From Pedobacter panaciterrae (GTDB lineage: Bacteria; Bacteroidota; Bacteroidia; Sphingobacteriales; Sphingobacteriaceae): 64,000 bases of DNA. Shown here piece after piece: positions 53,441 to 62,609 of the stretch; position 1 is the stretch's first letter, and the number at the start of each line of letters is the position of its first letter. A program made the position numbers and the translations under genes. The stretch spans positions 1,113,659 through 1,177,658 of the forward strand of contig NZ_JABMKW010000008.1 in the NCBI RefSeq assembly GCF_013204795.1, written 5' to 3'. The notes under the pieces were generated by a model. The model searched no databases. It saw nothing but the letters and a program-made list of their open reading frames with translations, and was not told the DNA's origin.

Positions 53441-54379
53441 ATGAATAAGATTAAATATTTACTGATTTCCTTTTCGCTTTTTACACTGCATGCTCGAGCT
53501 CAGGAAGCGGACTCATTGTTAAAAGCCCTGGACAGCGGGGGTGTAGCTACTACTGTAGATGCCGCCTTTAAGTCGACACATGTAGTTTTATCTCACTCAA
53601 GTGAAACTCAAAAGAAACATGATCTGGATCTCAGGATCCGTCACCATTTTGGTGATATAGGCGGACGTTTTGGAAGTGCACACACTTTATACGGCCTGGA
53701 TGTTGCAACAGATTTGTTTATTGGATTGGACTATGGGGTTACCGATGATTTTACTGTTGCAATAGGAAGAAGTAAGCAAGACGAACTTTTCAACTTTTCG
53801 GGTAAGTACAAGCTGCTAAAACAGAAGAGTAATAGTTCGATGCCGATTAATATGACCCTCTTTGCCCAGCTTGGCTGGATTGCCAGGGAGCCATTTAATG
53901 ATGGCGAGTTTGGACAATATAGTGACAGATTCTCTTATTTCTTTCAATCTATTATATCACGTAAGTTTTCATCGCGCCTCTCTCTTGAGGTAATGCCAGG
54001 GTTTTTAGTGCGAAACAATATTGAGGATAGCGGTGATTCCAAAAACCTGTTTTCCCTTGGTTTTGCGGGAAGAATGAAAATTACTAAACGACTTTCTTTT
54101 ATTGCCGATTACACTGTTGTAAATGGATTATCGAGACCCAAAGATTTAACGGAAACTTATTACAATCCATTTGGTGTTGGTTTGGAAATAGAAACCGGAG
54201 GGCATATTTTCTCTTTAAACTTCATGAATTCGGAGTATATAGTGGAAAATAATTTCATTCCAAATACTAAAAAATCGTGGAGCAAAGGCGGGGTTCGTTT
54301 TGGCTTCACTATATCAAGAAACTTTACCCTGTTTAAGTCAAAAAATCAGGATCCGGACAAGAAATCAAAAATTTACTAA
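53441..54379 (+). CDS. DUF5777-family outer-membrane beta-barrel protein
   Basis: A 312-residue protein with a signal peptide (MNKIKYLLISFSLFTLHARA). Segments such as DLDLRIRHHFGDIGGRFGSA, LYGLDVATDLFIGLDYGVTD and VRFGFTISRNFTLF are alternating amphipathic strands of a barrel and match DUF5777. The function is unknown. It lies between the YceI and Rieske genes with short spacing, so it probably contributes to the same envelope function. Confidence 0.82.
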   Translation: MNKIKYLLISFSLFTLHARAQEADSLLKALDSGGVATTVDAAFKSTHVVLSHSSETQKKHDLDLRIRHHFGDIGGRFGSAHTLYGLDVATDLFIGLDYGVTDDFTVAIGRSKQDELFNFSGKYKLLKQKSNSSMPINMTLFAQLGWIAREPFNDGEFGQYSDRFSYFFQSIISRKFSSRLSLEVMPGFLVRNNIEDSGDSKNLFSLGFAGRMKITKRLSFIADYTVVNGLSRPKDLTETYYNPFGVGLEIETGGHIFSLNFMNSEYIVENNFIPNTKKSWSKGGVRFGFTISRNFTLFKSKNQDPDKKSKIY

Positions 54380-54395
54380 ACTAAAATCAAAAACT

Positions 54396-54848
54396 ATGGA
54401 ACGTGACGAATTTATCAAATCATTAGGGCTTGGCCTTGCATTGGTTTGCACAGGAACATGCCTTTCGAGCTGTGGAAAAAGTGGAAATGATGGTCCTGAC
54501 GACAAACCTGATCCAGGACCAGGAAATAATACTGCCACAGTAGATCTTTCAACTCAACTAAAGGCTGTGGGTGACCAGGCGAAAGTAAATGGCGTATTGT
54601 TTTTTAGGATAGCTGATGGAAATACTGCTGCAGCATTTGTAGCAACAGAATCTATTTGTCCGCATCAGGGAGGTAGCTTGGTATGGAAACAGGCAGATAA
54701 TAAAATACAATGTCAGTTGCACTTTTCTGAATACGCTACCAATGGATCCGTACTTCAGGGACCACAAGGTACGACCGGAAATACAAGAACGCTGAAAATT
54801 TATAGCACAGCTATTAGCGGAAGCAAACTTACAGCTACCATTGCATAG
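54396..54848 (+). CDS. Rieske [2Fe-2S] domain lipoprotein
   Basis: A 150-residue protein from ATG 54396 with a lipoprotein-like leader ending LVCTGTCLSSCGKSG. The Rieske cluster motif is ESICPHQGG followed by KIQCQLHFSEYATNG, giving C-x-H and C-x2-H ligands. Standalone Rieske lipoproteins pass electrons in periplasmic redox chains or tune oxidoreductases. The in-frame start at 54300 lies inside the barrel gene and is rejected. Last gene of the YceI-DUF5777 unit. Confidence 0.9.
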   Translation: MERDEFIKSLGLGLALVCTGTCLSSCGKSGNDGPDDKPDPGPGNNTATVDLSTQLKAVGDQAKVNGVLFFRIADGNTAAAFVATESICPHQGGSLVWKQADNKIQCQLHFSEYATNGSVLQGPQGTTGNTRTLKIYSTAISGSKLTATIA

Positions 54849-54999
54849 TAATTATCTCTTTTAGTAGCTTCATTTCTTTTAATGAAAATATTTATTTAGA
54901 TTTCTTGATAATGTTGGTACGATATATGTAAATTGTACATAGTTATTAGGCTAATCTGACAGCAGAGTAACAGATATTCAATCAGCTATTTAAAAAGTT

Positions 55000-55713
55000 A
55001 TGAAAAAACTACTTTCACTAATTGCTATGCTCAGTTTCTGTGTGAGCTTAAGTATGGCACAAACTGCTTCAACTGCTACTGCTAAAAAAGCAGCGACAAC
55101 AAAAGCAAAAAAAGAAACTTCGAAAGCTAAAGAGACTGCTGCTGAGGCGAAGAAGGAAGCTGCAAAGGCTAAGGCTGATGCTAAAAAAGAAGCAACAGCA
55201 ACCGCAAAGAAAGAAGCAGCAAAGGCTAAAGCTGACGCTAAAAAAGAAGCAACTGCTAAGACCAAAGCAACAGCCGATGCAAAAAAAGATGCAACCGAAA
55301 AGGTTAAAAAAGAAACTACAACTGCAAAAACTAAAGCTAAAGCAGAAGCAACCACTGCAGGAGCAAGATTAAAAAAAGATGGTACGCCCGATAAACGTTT
55401 TGCGAAAACAGCTGCAGCTCCAGCTAGTGATATAAAACTTAAAAAAGATGGCACACCGGATAAGCGTTTTTCTGCTACAGCTGCCAAAGAAAAAGCAGAG
55501 GCTCCTGTGAAGGAAGTTAAAAAGGAAGTAACAACAGTGAAAAAACAAACAACTACCGCTGTTGCCAATGCTGCTAATAAAGATTATAAGCCAACTGTAG
55601 ATAGAACGCTGAAAGGCCCTAATTCTGAAGTAATTTATACCGGCCCGCGTGGAGGTAAATATTACATCAACAAAAATGGCAACAAAACTTATATTAAAAG
55701 AGAAGCAGAATAG
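55000..55713 (+). CDS. Secreted Lys/Ala-rich protein with PBCV-type basic adaptor domain
   Basis: A 237-residue exported protein (signal MKKLLSLIAMLSFCVSLSMA). Residues about 25-120 are a low-complexity Lys/Ala/Thr helix with heptad-like KKEAAKAKADAK units. Two copies of LKKDGTPDKRF follow (about 123-160). The C-terminus GPNSEVIYTGPRGGKYYINK resembles the basic adaptor domain known from chlorella virus proteins and some bacteria. The high positive charge suggests binding to DNA, LPS or polyanionic glycans. It is an independent unit with its own terminator. Confidence 0.8.
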   Translation: MKKLLSLIAMLSFCVSLSMAQTASTATAKKAATTKAKKETSKAKETAAEAKKEAAKAKADAKKEATATAKKEAAKAKADAKKEATAKTKATADAKKDATEKVKKETTTAKTKAKAEATTAGARLKKDGTPDKRFAKTAAAPASDIKLKKDGTPDKRFSATAAKEKAEAPVKEVKKEVTTVKKQTTTAVANAANKDYKPTVDRTLKGPNSEVIYTGPRGGKYYINKNGNKTYIKREAE

Positions 55714-55733
55714 TATAAAGGCTTAGTTTTAAT

Positions 55734-55766
55734 AAAAAAGGCATCCAATTCCGGATGCCTTTTTTA
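55734..55766. terminator. Bidirectional Rho-independent terminator
   Basis: GGCATCC (55740-55746) pairs with GGATGCC (55753-55759) around AATTCC, flanked by an A-run upstream and a T-run downstream. It can therefore terminate both the plus-strand Lys/Ala-rich gene and the convergent PNGase-like gene ending at 55769. Confidence 0.92.
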
Positions 55767-55768
55767 TT

Positions 55769-57448
55769 TTATTCTTTATCGCCAATTAACGTTCCTGATA
55801 CATTCCAGGCGCTAAAACTTCCTCCCTCTGGTTTCCCTAACGGTATTGCTACCTGAAAGGTGTGTTTGCCAGGTTTAAGATCCGGTAAAGGGATTTCAAC
55901 AGGTAAGGTAATTGTTCCAGGACACCAGTTAGAGCGGCTAAGATCCGAAGAGGACAAACCATTCCCAAAATTGCCTGAAGCAGGGTTTAAATATCTGTAT
56001 GTTGCACAATCCTCTCGCCATGGAATAAAGTGATATACTCTTTTGCCATCCATAAAGATTTCGTTTTGTTTTGGTACAAATTCATCTCCGCCACCCCAGC
56101 CACCGTGACCAGTTGTAAGATATCTCATTTTTAGGTTTTTTACACCTTGCGGGATCTCCACAGTTACGGTAAGAGAATCCTGATCGAACATTGTGCCGTA
56201 TTCCTGTCCCGACATTTCCATTAAATTGGTTGTGTTAAAAGCAGGCATTAACCATTTCTTTTCCTCTTTTTGACTTTCGCCCTCATAACCTGGATAGTAT
56301 TTGAAGTACAGACTGGCTTTATGTCCGCCTTTATCATAGTTTCCTATAAAAACGCCTATCCACACTTCTCCTTGCAAACGCGGTAATAAGGATGTGATAT
56401 CCTGTTTGTAGACAACCGAATCGGCCCAGTTATACCCTTTTATTTTTGCCTGTGGATTAAAATGGTTTACCCCAAAAGAAGTGAAAAAACGCATTAACTC
56501 AAGCGGAGGTAAATAGTTGTCGGTAGCCGTAACTCCTTGGTATTTCTTTCCATTTCTGGCTGAATAAACAGGAAGTACCTGAATACCGCTCTGCAAAGCA
56601 TTAAGATAAGAGATGGATTTGTCGGTAGGGATCATAAACACAGAACCTGTACGGTCATATGCGTCCCCGTTAGAATGTTGTGCTAATTCGATAAATAATT
56701 GTTGACCAACTTTTGTTGGCGGTAGCTTTACTTTCTTAAGAATAACAGTTCCACCAGAGAAATGGTAAGTGACATTAGATTGTTCTCCGACAGGATTTTC
56801 TGTTTTGTTGCCAAAACTAATCTGCTCATTATTGAAAATGGTAAGCGTAGTGTAGCGGCTTTCGATTACTTGTCGCTGGTATGCTGGTTCATCTAACATG
56901 GTACCCCAGCTTTTTGGCCAGGCAAGTTCTTCGGGGGTTACTGTACGGTACTCGATGTTCTTTGCAAAGGTTTCGGAATTACCATTACGAATGGTTTTAA
57001 GAACTAAGCCTAATTCGGGGGCAATTGAAATGCTTGGTGTTCCTTTAATTTTAAGGTCGTTTGTATACCACACCTCGATGGTGTTGGAACGAACAAAGAC
57101 TTTAGCCTTTTTACAGGGAATGCCCAATATTGTGTCTATTCCTGGAAGCAATTCTGGTTTTACGTATTCAGAGAAGGGCTTTTTAAGTGTGTATGCTATA
57201 GCATTGCTGTTTTGTATCTGATAACTTGCCTTTTGAGCAATTTGCAGATACTGCTGTTCGGTCTGACGACCCTGAGGTACCAGATGTACCTGGTTACCTT
57301 TAACGAACATTTTTTGCTCTGCCTTTGTTTCTTTTCCGTTATTTCGGAATCCATAGGTAACAACAGCTTCCTTGGCTTTTGTGTTTATTTGTGAAAACGA
57401 TGGAGCACTGATTAAAAATAGTGCAAACCCTAATAGAACTACTCTCAT
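55769..57448 (-). CDS. PNGase F-like secreted deglycosylase with N-terminal extension
   Basis: A 559-residue exported protein (signal MRVVLLGFALFLISAPSFSQ). Residues about 21-180 form a beta-rich GLPGLI-like region (LGIPCKKAKVFVRSNTIEVW). The remainder matches the two jelly-roll domains of peptide-N-glycosidase F; LTTGHGGWGGGDEFVPKQNE is the C-terminal-domain signature, and CATYRYLNPASGNFG and RSNWCPGTITLPVEI carry a probable disulfide pair. PNGase F removes whole N-glycans from asparagine. Classical PNGase F lacks this N-terminal region; a longer type with a bowl-shaped N-domain is known in Elizabethkingia. Convergent with the Lys/Ala-rich gene. Confidence 0.87.
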   Translation of the reverse strand: MRVVLLGFALFLISAPSFSQINTKAKEAVVTYGFRNNGKETKAEQKMFVKGNQVHLVPQGRQTEQQYLQIAQKASYQIQNSNAIAYTLKKPFSEYVKPELLPGIDTILGIPCKKAKVFVRSNTIEVWYTNDLKIKGTPSISIAPELGLVLKTIRNGNSETFAKNIEYRTVTPEELAWPKSWGTMLDEPAYQRQVIESRYTTLTIFNNEQISFGNKTENPVGEQSNVTYHFSGGTVILKKVKLPPTKVGQQLFIELAQHSNGDAYDRTGSVFMIPTDKSISYLNALQSGIQVLPVYSARNGKKYQGVTATDNYLPPLELMRFFTSFGVNHFNPQAKIKGYNWADSVVYKQDITSLLPRLQGEVWIGVFIGNYDKGGHKASLYFKYYPGYEGESQKEEKKWLMPAFNTTNLMEMSGQEYGTMFDQDSLTVTVEIPQGVKNLKMRYLTTGHGGWGGGDEFVPKQNEIFMDGKRVYHFIPWREDCATYRYLNPASGNFGNGLSSSDLSRSNWCPGTITLPVEIPLPDLKPGKHTFQVAIPLGKPEGGSFSAWNVSGTLIGDKE

Positions 57449-57466
57449 GGGGCATAAAGTTATGAA

Positions 57467-59389
57467 TTATTTTACCTCAAGTACTTCTAAAAAGAGTTCG
57501 AACATTTCCTCTGGTTTAAATGGTTTAGAGAGAATATAGAGAATGCCCATTTCTTTAAGCCTAAGTCTCACTTCTTCAAGTACATCGGCAGTAAAAATGA
57601 TTACTTTGGTTTCCGGATAGGTTTCTTGTATGTATTTAGATAGCTGATAACCATCCATACCCGGCATGTGCAGATCTACAAGAACAACATCAAACTTTTC
57701 CTTTTTTAGAAATTCTATGGCAGTATAGCCATTGTCCGCTTTATTAGCATTGATCCCAAAACGACTTAATTGGCGGGTGGCGACGAGTAAATTTGTAGGA
57801 TTATCGTCAACAATCAACAACTTAAAATCAGGTAGGGCAGGGAAATCAAATTCGAATGCGTTTGATTTCTTTTCCTTTAGTATTGGTAAGGCCTTTTTGA
57901 AGTCAATTTGGAACTCGAATATTGATCCTATGGACGGTTTACTGATTAAGCGAATTTCGCTTTTGAAAAGCCTTACTAAACCTTTGGTAATGTTAAGTCC
58001 CAATCCGCTTCCTTCTTGTTGCCTGTGGGAATCCTGGTGAACCTGATGAAACTTGTCGAATACCAGATTATGTAGATGTTCAGGAATTCCAATTCCAGTA
58101 TCGGAGATTTTAAAAAGGATAGATGCATGATCGTCTTGATCGACAAGCGTTTTTAGGGTGATGCTAACCTCTCCTTTTTCGGTAAATTTGATGGCATTAG
58201 CCAATAGGTTATTTAATATCCTTGTTAGCCTGAGATCATCAATCATTAAGGACTCAGGTGTTTTGTAATCATGATGGAAATTTAGGGCAAGGCTTTTATT
58301 TTTAGCGAATGGTAGAAACTGCTTGTAGACATTATTTATAAGTGATATCAGATTTGTAGGGGCTTCATTTAATTGCATCTTTTTACTTTCAATCTTTTCC
58401 AGATCTAATATGTCGTTTATAAGCCCCAATAAATGATTAGAAGAGTATCTTAGATGATCCACATACTCTTTTATATCCTTGTTCGAAGATGTTGCCTGAT
58501 CCAAGAGATTGCTGATGCCAATAATTGCATTTAAAGGAGTCCGAATCTCATGACTCATAATGGAAAGCGTCTCTGTCCTTTTTCTGGCAATTTGTTCAGC
58601 AAGATTTTTGGCCTCAATAAGCTCCAGCTGGTTGTTTTTAATGTCTGTAATATCTTTCAATATTCCTCTGAACAATCGAACATTGTTGTTTTCCATTATT
58701 GGAACGCCTGAGATCCTTACCCATTTTTTATTCCTTTTAGCTGTTATGAGCTCTAATTCAATGTCGAAGGCAATATTTTTGTCAAGCGAATTTTTCAGCG
58801 CTTTTAATAATTTTGTTTTATTCTCTTTGTCAAATGATTGTGGGACATTGATACTATTGATTACCATATGCGGATCTGATTCGTTGATTTCGTAGATCTG
58901 ATTCGTTAAAAATACTTCTTTACTTATGGTATCATATTCCCAACCACCCATTTTTGAAATTTGATGACCTATTTCTAGCAAGTTGTTGATCCTTTTGAGC
59001 TCTAAGCTATTCTTTTCAAGCTGATCGGTCATCTCTTTTTTAGCTGTAATATCCTCAATGATACAGATTATCCTGGCATCAGTATTAATGGAATCGATTT
59101 TTTGAAACTTAGCACAATACCATAGCGACTTAGTTGGGTCAAAATCTGGATAGATGCATTGTTGTCTTTCTCCAGTACTAAGTAATCTGACTATGCAGTC
59201 AATAAAGATATCTCCAAACTTGCCAAAAACTTCCGGGATACTCTTATTGATAAAGAATTCGGGTGGCATGAACAATTTAGATTTATCTTTTGTCCAAACC
59301 CGCTTAATTACAGATTGTTCGGTTAATTCCAGAATTACATCATCAAGTGCTTCAACCAGCGATTGCAAATTATGAGCGTCATTATCCAT
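57467..59389 (-). CDS. PAS-containing hybrid sensor histidine kinase
   Basis: A 640-residue cytosolic kinase without transmembrane segments. Two PAS-type regions (about 10-115 and 130-255) are followed by the HisKA helix with phospho-His in LSIMSHEIRTPLNAIIG, the ATPase N-box RILNNLLANAIKF, G1 DTGIGIPEHL and G2 EGSGLGLNITKG. A C-terminal receiver (about 525-638) has LLIVDDNP, the phospho-acceptor in VVLVDLHMPGMDGY and the conserved Lys in ILSKPFKPEEMF. No separate output regulator is adjacent. Ends 18 bp upstream of the PNGase-like gene on the same strand, so the two may be cotranscribed. Confidence 0.93.
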   Translation of the reverse strand: MDNDAHNLQSLVEALDDVILELTEQSVIKRVWTKDKSKLFMPPEFFINKSIPEVFGKFGDIFIDCIVRLLSTGERQQCIYPDFDPTKSLWYCAKFQKIDSINTDARIICIIEDITAKKEMTDQLEKNSLELKRINNLLEIGHQISKMGGWEYDTISKEVFLTNQIYEINESDPHMVINSINVPQSFDKENKTKLLKALKNSLDKNIAFDIELELITAKRNKKWVRISGVPIMENNNVRLFRGILKDITDIKNNQLELIEAKNLAEQIARKRTETLSIMSHEIRTPLNAIIGISNLLDQATSSNKDIKEYVDHLRYSSNHLLGLINDILDLEKIESKKMQLNEAPTNLISLINNVYKQFLPFAKNKSLALNFHHDYKTPESLMIDDLRLTRILNNLLANAIKFTEKGEVSITLKTLVDQDDHASILFKISDTGIGIPEHLHNLVFDKFHQVHQDSHRQQEGSGLGLNITKGLVRLFKSEIRLISKPSIGSIFEFQIDFKKALPILKEKKSNAFEFDFPALPDFKLLIVDDNPTNLLVATRQLSRFGINANKADNGYTAIEFLKKEKFDVVLVDLHMPGMDGYQLSKYIQETYPETKVIIFTADVLEEVRLRLKEMGILYILSKPFKPEEMFELFLEVLEVK

Positions 59390-59782
59390 AGGTAGGTAGT
59401 GGTAGATTTAAAGTTTGTAATTATTTGGTTAGTTGTGTCGACTTGTTATGTAATCCTCTAATCGTAGCAAAACTTCCCCGTTTTCTGCCTGCAAATAAAT
59501 AGCATTGTTGTAGGAATTGTTCGGGATGAAGGTTTTTGCCTTGGTTGTAGGATAAAACACACGTTTTTCTTATTTTTATATACTTTAGATATACAACATC
59601 CATGCCTCATTTTAAAGCCAGTAAAATTGGAAGTTTCTGGATTGCTAACTTATTTTGAATAGTGACAGTGAAGGTATAGTTAATGGAAAGTAAAATACCT
59701 GAATTTAGGCTATTTGTTAAGTGGCTGGTAATCTTGCGTATATTTTTTTAATGCGGTTTTTTTAGAAAATTATCAAAATAGA
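59390..59782. other. AT-rich gap without recognisable gene
   Basis: Between the histidine kinase start and the tRNA promoter there is about 390 bp of AT-rich sequence. It must hold the kinase promoter on the minus strand. I see no open frame above about 60 codons with coding character, no strong hairpin and no repeat shared with the rest of the window. Confidence 0.5.
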
Positions 59783-59814
59783 TTTGCGCTTATTCGCATG
59801 TTTTTATATCTTTG
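59783..59814 (+). promoter_or_regulatory. Promoter of tRNA-Arg
   Basis: TTTG at 59783-59786 and TATCTTTG at 59807-59814, spaced 20 bp, match the Bacteroidota consensus TTTG-N17-23-TAnnTTTG exactly. Transcription should start near 59822, about a dozen bases before the mature tRNA 5' end at 59834. Confidence 0.75.
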
Positions 59815-59833
59815 GCGCTCCTTAAGGGGAAAG

Positions 59834-59907
59834 GCCTTGGTAGCTCAGTTGGATAGAGCAACGGTTTTCTAAACCGTGGGTCAGGGGTTCGAATCCCTTC
59901 CAGGGTA
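59834..59907 (+). tRNA. tRNA-Arg (anticodon TCT)
   Basis: A 74-nt cloverleaf. The acceptor GCCTTGG pairs with CCAGGGT (two G-U), the D-arm is GCTC/GAGC, the anticodon stem ACGGT/ACCGT encloses loop TTTCTAA with anticodon TCT at positions 34-36, the variable loop is GGGTC, the T-arm is AGGGG-TTCGAAT-CCCTT, and the discriminator is A. CCA is not fully encoded (the following bases are CAA). It reads AGA/AGG codons. Confidence 0.96.
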
Positions 59908-59931
59908 CAAGAAATTTATTTCTTAATTAAA

Positions 59932-59964
59932 GGCGACATTGCTCCAGATGTCGTCTTTTTTTTG
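59932..59964 (+). terminator. Terminator after tRNA-Arg
   Basis: GGCGACAT and ATGTCGTC form an 8-bp stem (one G-U) around TGCTCCAG, followed by a run of eight T. It sits 25 bp after the mature tRNA end, the expected place for a tRNA terminator. Confidence 0.9.
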
Positions 59965-60092
59965 CCTCTATTTTTTTAATATTGATTTAGTCAGGAGCTA
60001 ATAGGGCTTCGATCCAGAATATTTAAAGATCATTACAAGTTATCGATTTAAATCTTAAATACTTGAAAAGGAGCGTGTAAGGCTGTTGTTTG

Positions 60093-60132
60093 GAATAATT
60101 TTAAATAATATTGTTTAGAATTATTTTAAATA
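60093..60132. promoter_or_regulatory. Direct repeats upstream of the siderophore-type receptor
   Basis: GAATAATTTTAAATA (60093-60107) and GAATTATTTTAAATA (60118-60132) are near-identical 15-mers offset by 25 bp, ending 32 bp before the receptor ATG at 60165. An iron-responsive repressor such as Fur is the obvious candidate given the gene, but the repeats do not match the classical Fur box well. Confidence 0.4.
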
Positions 60133-60164
60133 GTAGGTTTGTGCCGATCAAACAAATTTCAACT

Positions 60165-62606
60165 ATGATAAGAATTTTTACCAATTGTATTATTTTGCTC
60201 TTATTTTCTGCAAGTCTGTCATTTGCGCAGACTGGAAATATTGGTGGCTCAGTAAAAACCTCCGATGGAAAACCCGCAGAACTTGTAACTGTAAATATTA
60301 AAGGAACAGGTAAAACAGCCTTAACAGATAAAAGAGGATCGTATGAGCTAAAGAATATTAGAACAGGCAAATATATTCTGACTGCAACATTTATTGGTCT
60401 GGCAAAACAAGAACAGGCTATTGAAGTAAAATCGGGAGAAACTGTATCTGCTGATTTTGTATTGAATGAGAATTCCGATCAATTACAAGAAGTAATCATT
60501 TCTTCCAGAAATACTAACAAAGTAACTGCTGCAGTTGCTAAGATGCCTTTAAAAAATCTGGAGAATCCACAGGTATATAGTTCTGTTTCTTCTGAAATAT
60601 TAAAACAGCAAGCGATTAGTAACTATGATGATGCGATGCGGAATATTCCCGGAATCGCAAGAACATGGGAATCTACAGGAAGGGGAGGTGATGGAGCCTC
60701 TTATTTTGCGCTCCGTGGTTTTGAAGCGCAGCCAAGTCTGATCAATGGATTACCTGGCCTGACCAGTGGAAACCTTGATCCGGCAAGTGTGGAAGAGATA
60801 CAAGTGATGAAAGGACCTTCTGGGACATTGTTTGGAGCAAGCTTTTATGGCTATGGAGGGATTATCAATACCATTACTAAAAAACCGTATTATGAGTTTG
60901 GCGGTGAAGTAGCCTACAACCTAGGTAGTTTTGGTTTGAACAGGGTAACTGCAGATATAAATATGCCTTTGAGCAAAACTGAAAAAATTGCAATGCGTAT
61001 TAATACTGCCTACCATACAGAAAACAGTTTTCAGGATGCCGGATTTAAAAAGTCTTTCTACATAGCACCTAGTTTGGCTTATGAAGTAAATGATAGGCTT
61101 TCCTTTCAGGTATTGACAGAAATTTTGCAGGAAGAAAGGGCTGCTCCTCCAGTCTTTTTTAATACTAATAGAGATACAACGCTCATCTTTAAAAACCTAA
61201 AAGAGCTAAACCTAGACAGGAACTTGTCTTTCACCAGCAACGATCTGACTATAAAAAATCCAAGATATAATTTGCAAGGTCAGATGCTTTATAAACTATC
61301 AGATCAATGGACTTCACAAACTGTGGTTTCCAGAGGGAACGTAAAATCAGATGGCTATTATACCTATATCTGGGATGATGCATACCTGAATATGGGGGGC
61401 GCGAACAGGGACAATTATTTTGACCAGTATTTCCATAAAGAACAACAAACCACTAATACAACTGATATACAGCAGAATTTTAATGGCGATTTTAAAATCG
61501 GAAGTCTGAGGAATCGAGTTTTGATAGGGTTGGATTATTATACCCGCAATGTAATTGACAATGGCTCGGCTTGGGCTTTAGTAAGACAGGTTACACCTCA
61601 GAACAGTGAAGTTGAATTTGATAAAGATGGAAAAGAAATTCCTCCGGTATATTTAACGCAAGCTTTGGTTGATAATGCGCTGGCGGATGCAGGAGCAGGA
61701 AGTCGTACCAATATCAAGAACAGTACCTCCAGCGCTTATGTATCAAACGTGCTTAATTTTACTCCTTCATTAAGTGTTATGGCTAGCTTAAGGATGGATT
61801 ATTTTGATTCCAAGGGTGATCTTAAAGATACTGAAGATGATTATAATCAATTAACCTTCTCGCCTAAATTTGGGGTTGTTTATCAGCCTATACTGGATAA
61901 GGTGTCGATTTTTGCGAATTACATGAATGCGTTCTTTAATGTAGCCCCACGTGAAGTATTTGACGAGAATAAAGTAAGCCTAGGCGTAAAATCATTTAAA
62001 CCTGAGCAAGCTAATCAATGGGAAGTAGGAGTGAAAGCTAATTTCTTTTCTGATAAGTTGTTTGCCACTTTCTCTGTTTATGATATCAGAGTTGCAAACA
62101 GGGTTTATGATACACCAACTTCTTCCGTGCAAGGTGGAAAAACAGGAAGCAAGGGTTTTGATTTGGATTTAAGTGCAAATCCTTTTCCTGGTTTTAATAT
62201 CATTGCAGGAGTTAGTCACAGCAGAATTAAAGTGCTTAAAGGAAACACAGGTGAGCCCACTGATTTTTACAACGAAGTAGGAAGTGCACCAGGTGGTCAG
62301 GGACCTCAGGATCTGGCAAATTTATGGGCTACTTATAAATTTGGATACGGTAAATTAAAAGATTTCGGGATCGGGTTAGGTGGAAACTATGCTGGTGTAT
62401 ATAAGGTAATAGATAATAGTGTAACAGGAGTTTTTGAATTGCCAAGCTATACCTTGTTAAATGCAAGTTTATTTTACAACTCAGACAAATATAGGTTTAC
62501 CTTTAATATGAATAACCTGACCAATGAAGATTATTACATTGGTTACTGGTCTGTTAATCCACAAAAACCAAGGAACTTTGCGGCAAGTTTTGCTTATAAA
62601 TTTTAA
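60165..62606 (+). CDS. TonB-dependent siderophore-type receptor
   Basis: About 813 residues from ATG 60165; the TTG at 60111 precedes a non-signal leader, while MIRIFTNCIILLLFSASLSF is a good signal peptide. A carboxypeptidase-regulatory domain (about 25-105) precedes the plug, marked by DAMRNIPGIARTWESTG, RGFEAQPSLINGLPGLTSGN and EIQVMKGPSGTLFGASFYG, typical of siderophore receptors. The barrel ends with the TonB-box-distal FAASFAYKF. The PepSY gene follows after 3 bp, a common iron-uptake pairing in Bacteroidota. The chelate is not identifiable. Confidence 0.92.
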   Translation: MIRIFTNCIILLLFSASLSFAQTGNIGGSVKTSDGKPAELVTVNIKGTGKTALTDKRGSYELKNIRTGKYILTATFIGLAKQEQAIEVKSGETVSADFVLNENSDQLQEVIISSRNTNKVTAAVAKMPLKNLENPQVYSSVSSEILKQQAISNYDDAMRNIPGIARTWESTGRGGDGASYFALRGFEAQPSLINGLPGLTSGNLDPASVEEIQVMKGPSGTLFGASFYGYGGIINTITKKPYYEFGGEVAYNLGSFGLNRVTADINMPLSKTEKIAMRINTAYHTENSFQDAGFKKSFYIAPSLAYEVNDRLSFQVLTEILQEERAAPPVFFNTNRDTTLIFKNLKELNLDRNLSFTSNDLTIKNPRYNLQGQMLYKLSDQWTSQTVVSRGNVKSDGYYTYIWDDAYLNMGGANRDNYFDQYFHKEQQTTNTTDIQQNFNGDFKIGSLRNRVLIGLDYYTRNVIDNGSAWALVRQVTPQNSEVEFDKDGKEIPPVYLTQALVDNALADAGAGSRTNIKNSTSSAYVSNVLNFTPSLSVMASLRMDYFDSKGDLKDTEDDYNQLTFSPKFGVVYQPILDKVSIFANYMNAFFNVAPREVFDENKVSLGVKSFKPEQANQWEVGVKANFFSDKLFATFSVYDIRVANRVYDTPTSSVQGGKTGSKGFDLDLSANPFPGFNIIAGVSHSRIKVLKGNTGEPTDFYNEVGSAPGGQGPQDLANLWATYKFGYGKLKDFGIGLGGNYAGVYKVIDNSVTGVFELPSYTLLNASLFYNSDKYRFTFNMNNLTNEDYYIGYWSVNPQKPRNFAASFAYKF

Positions 62607-62609
62607 CTT

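Noticed and set aside
54990..55568. Long minus-strand frame rich in Ala/Phe/Val
   Set aside because: Antisense to the Lys/Ala-rich gene, whose repeated AAA/GCT/GCA codons leave the opposite strand open; no independent start context or homology.
59834..59907. tRNA-Arg as an integration site for a genomic island
   Set aside because: No integrase, no duplicated tRNA 3' end within the window and ordinary core-like genes on both sides.
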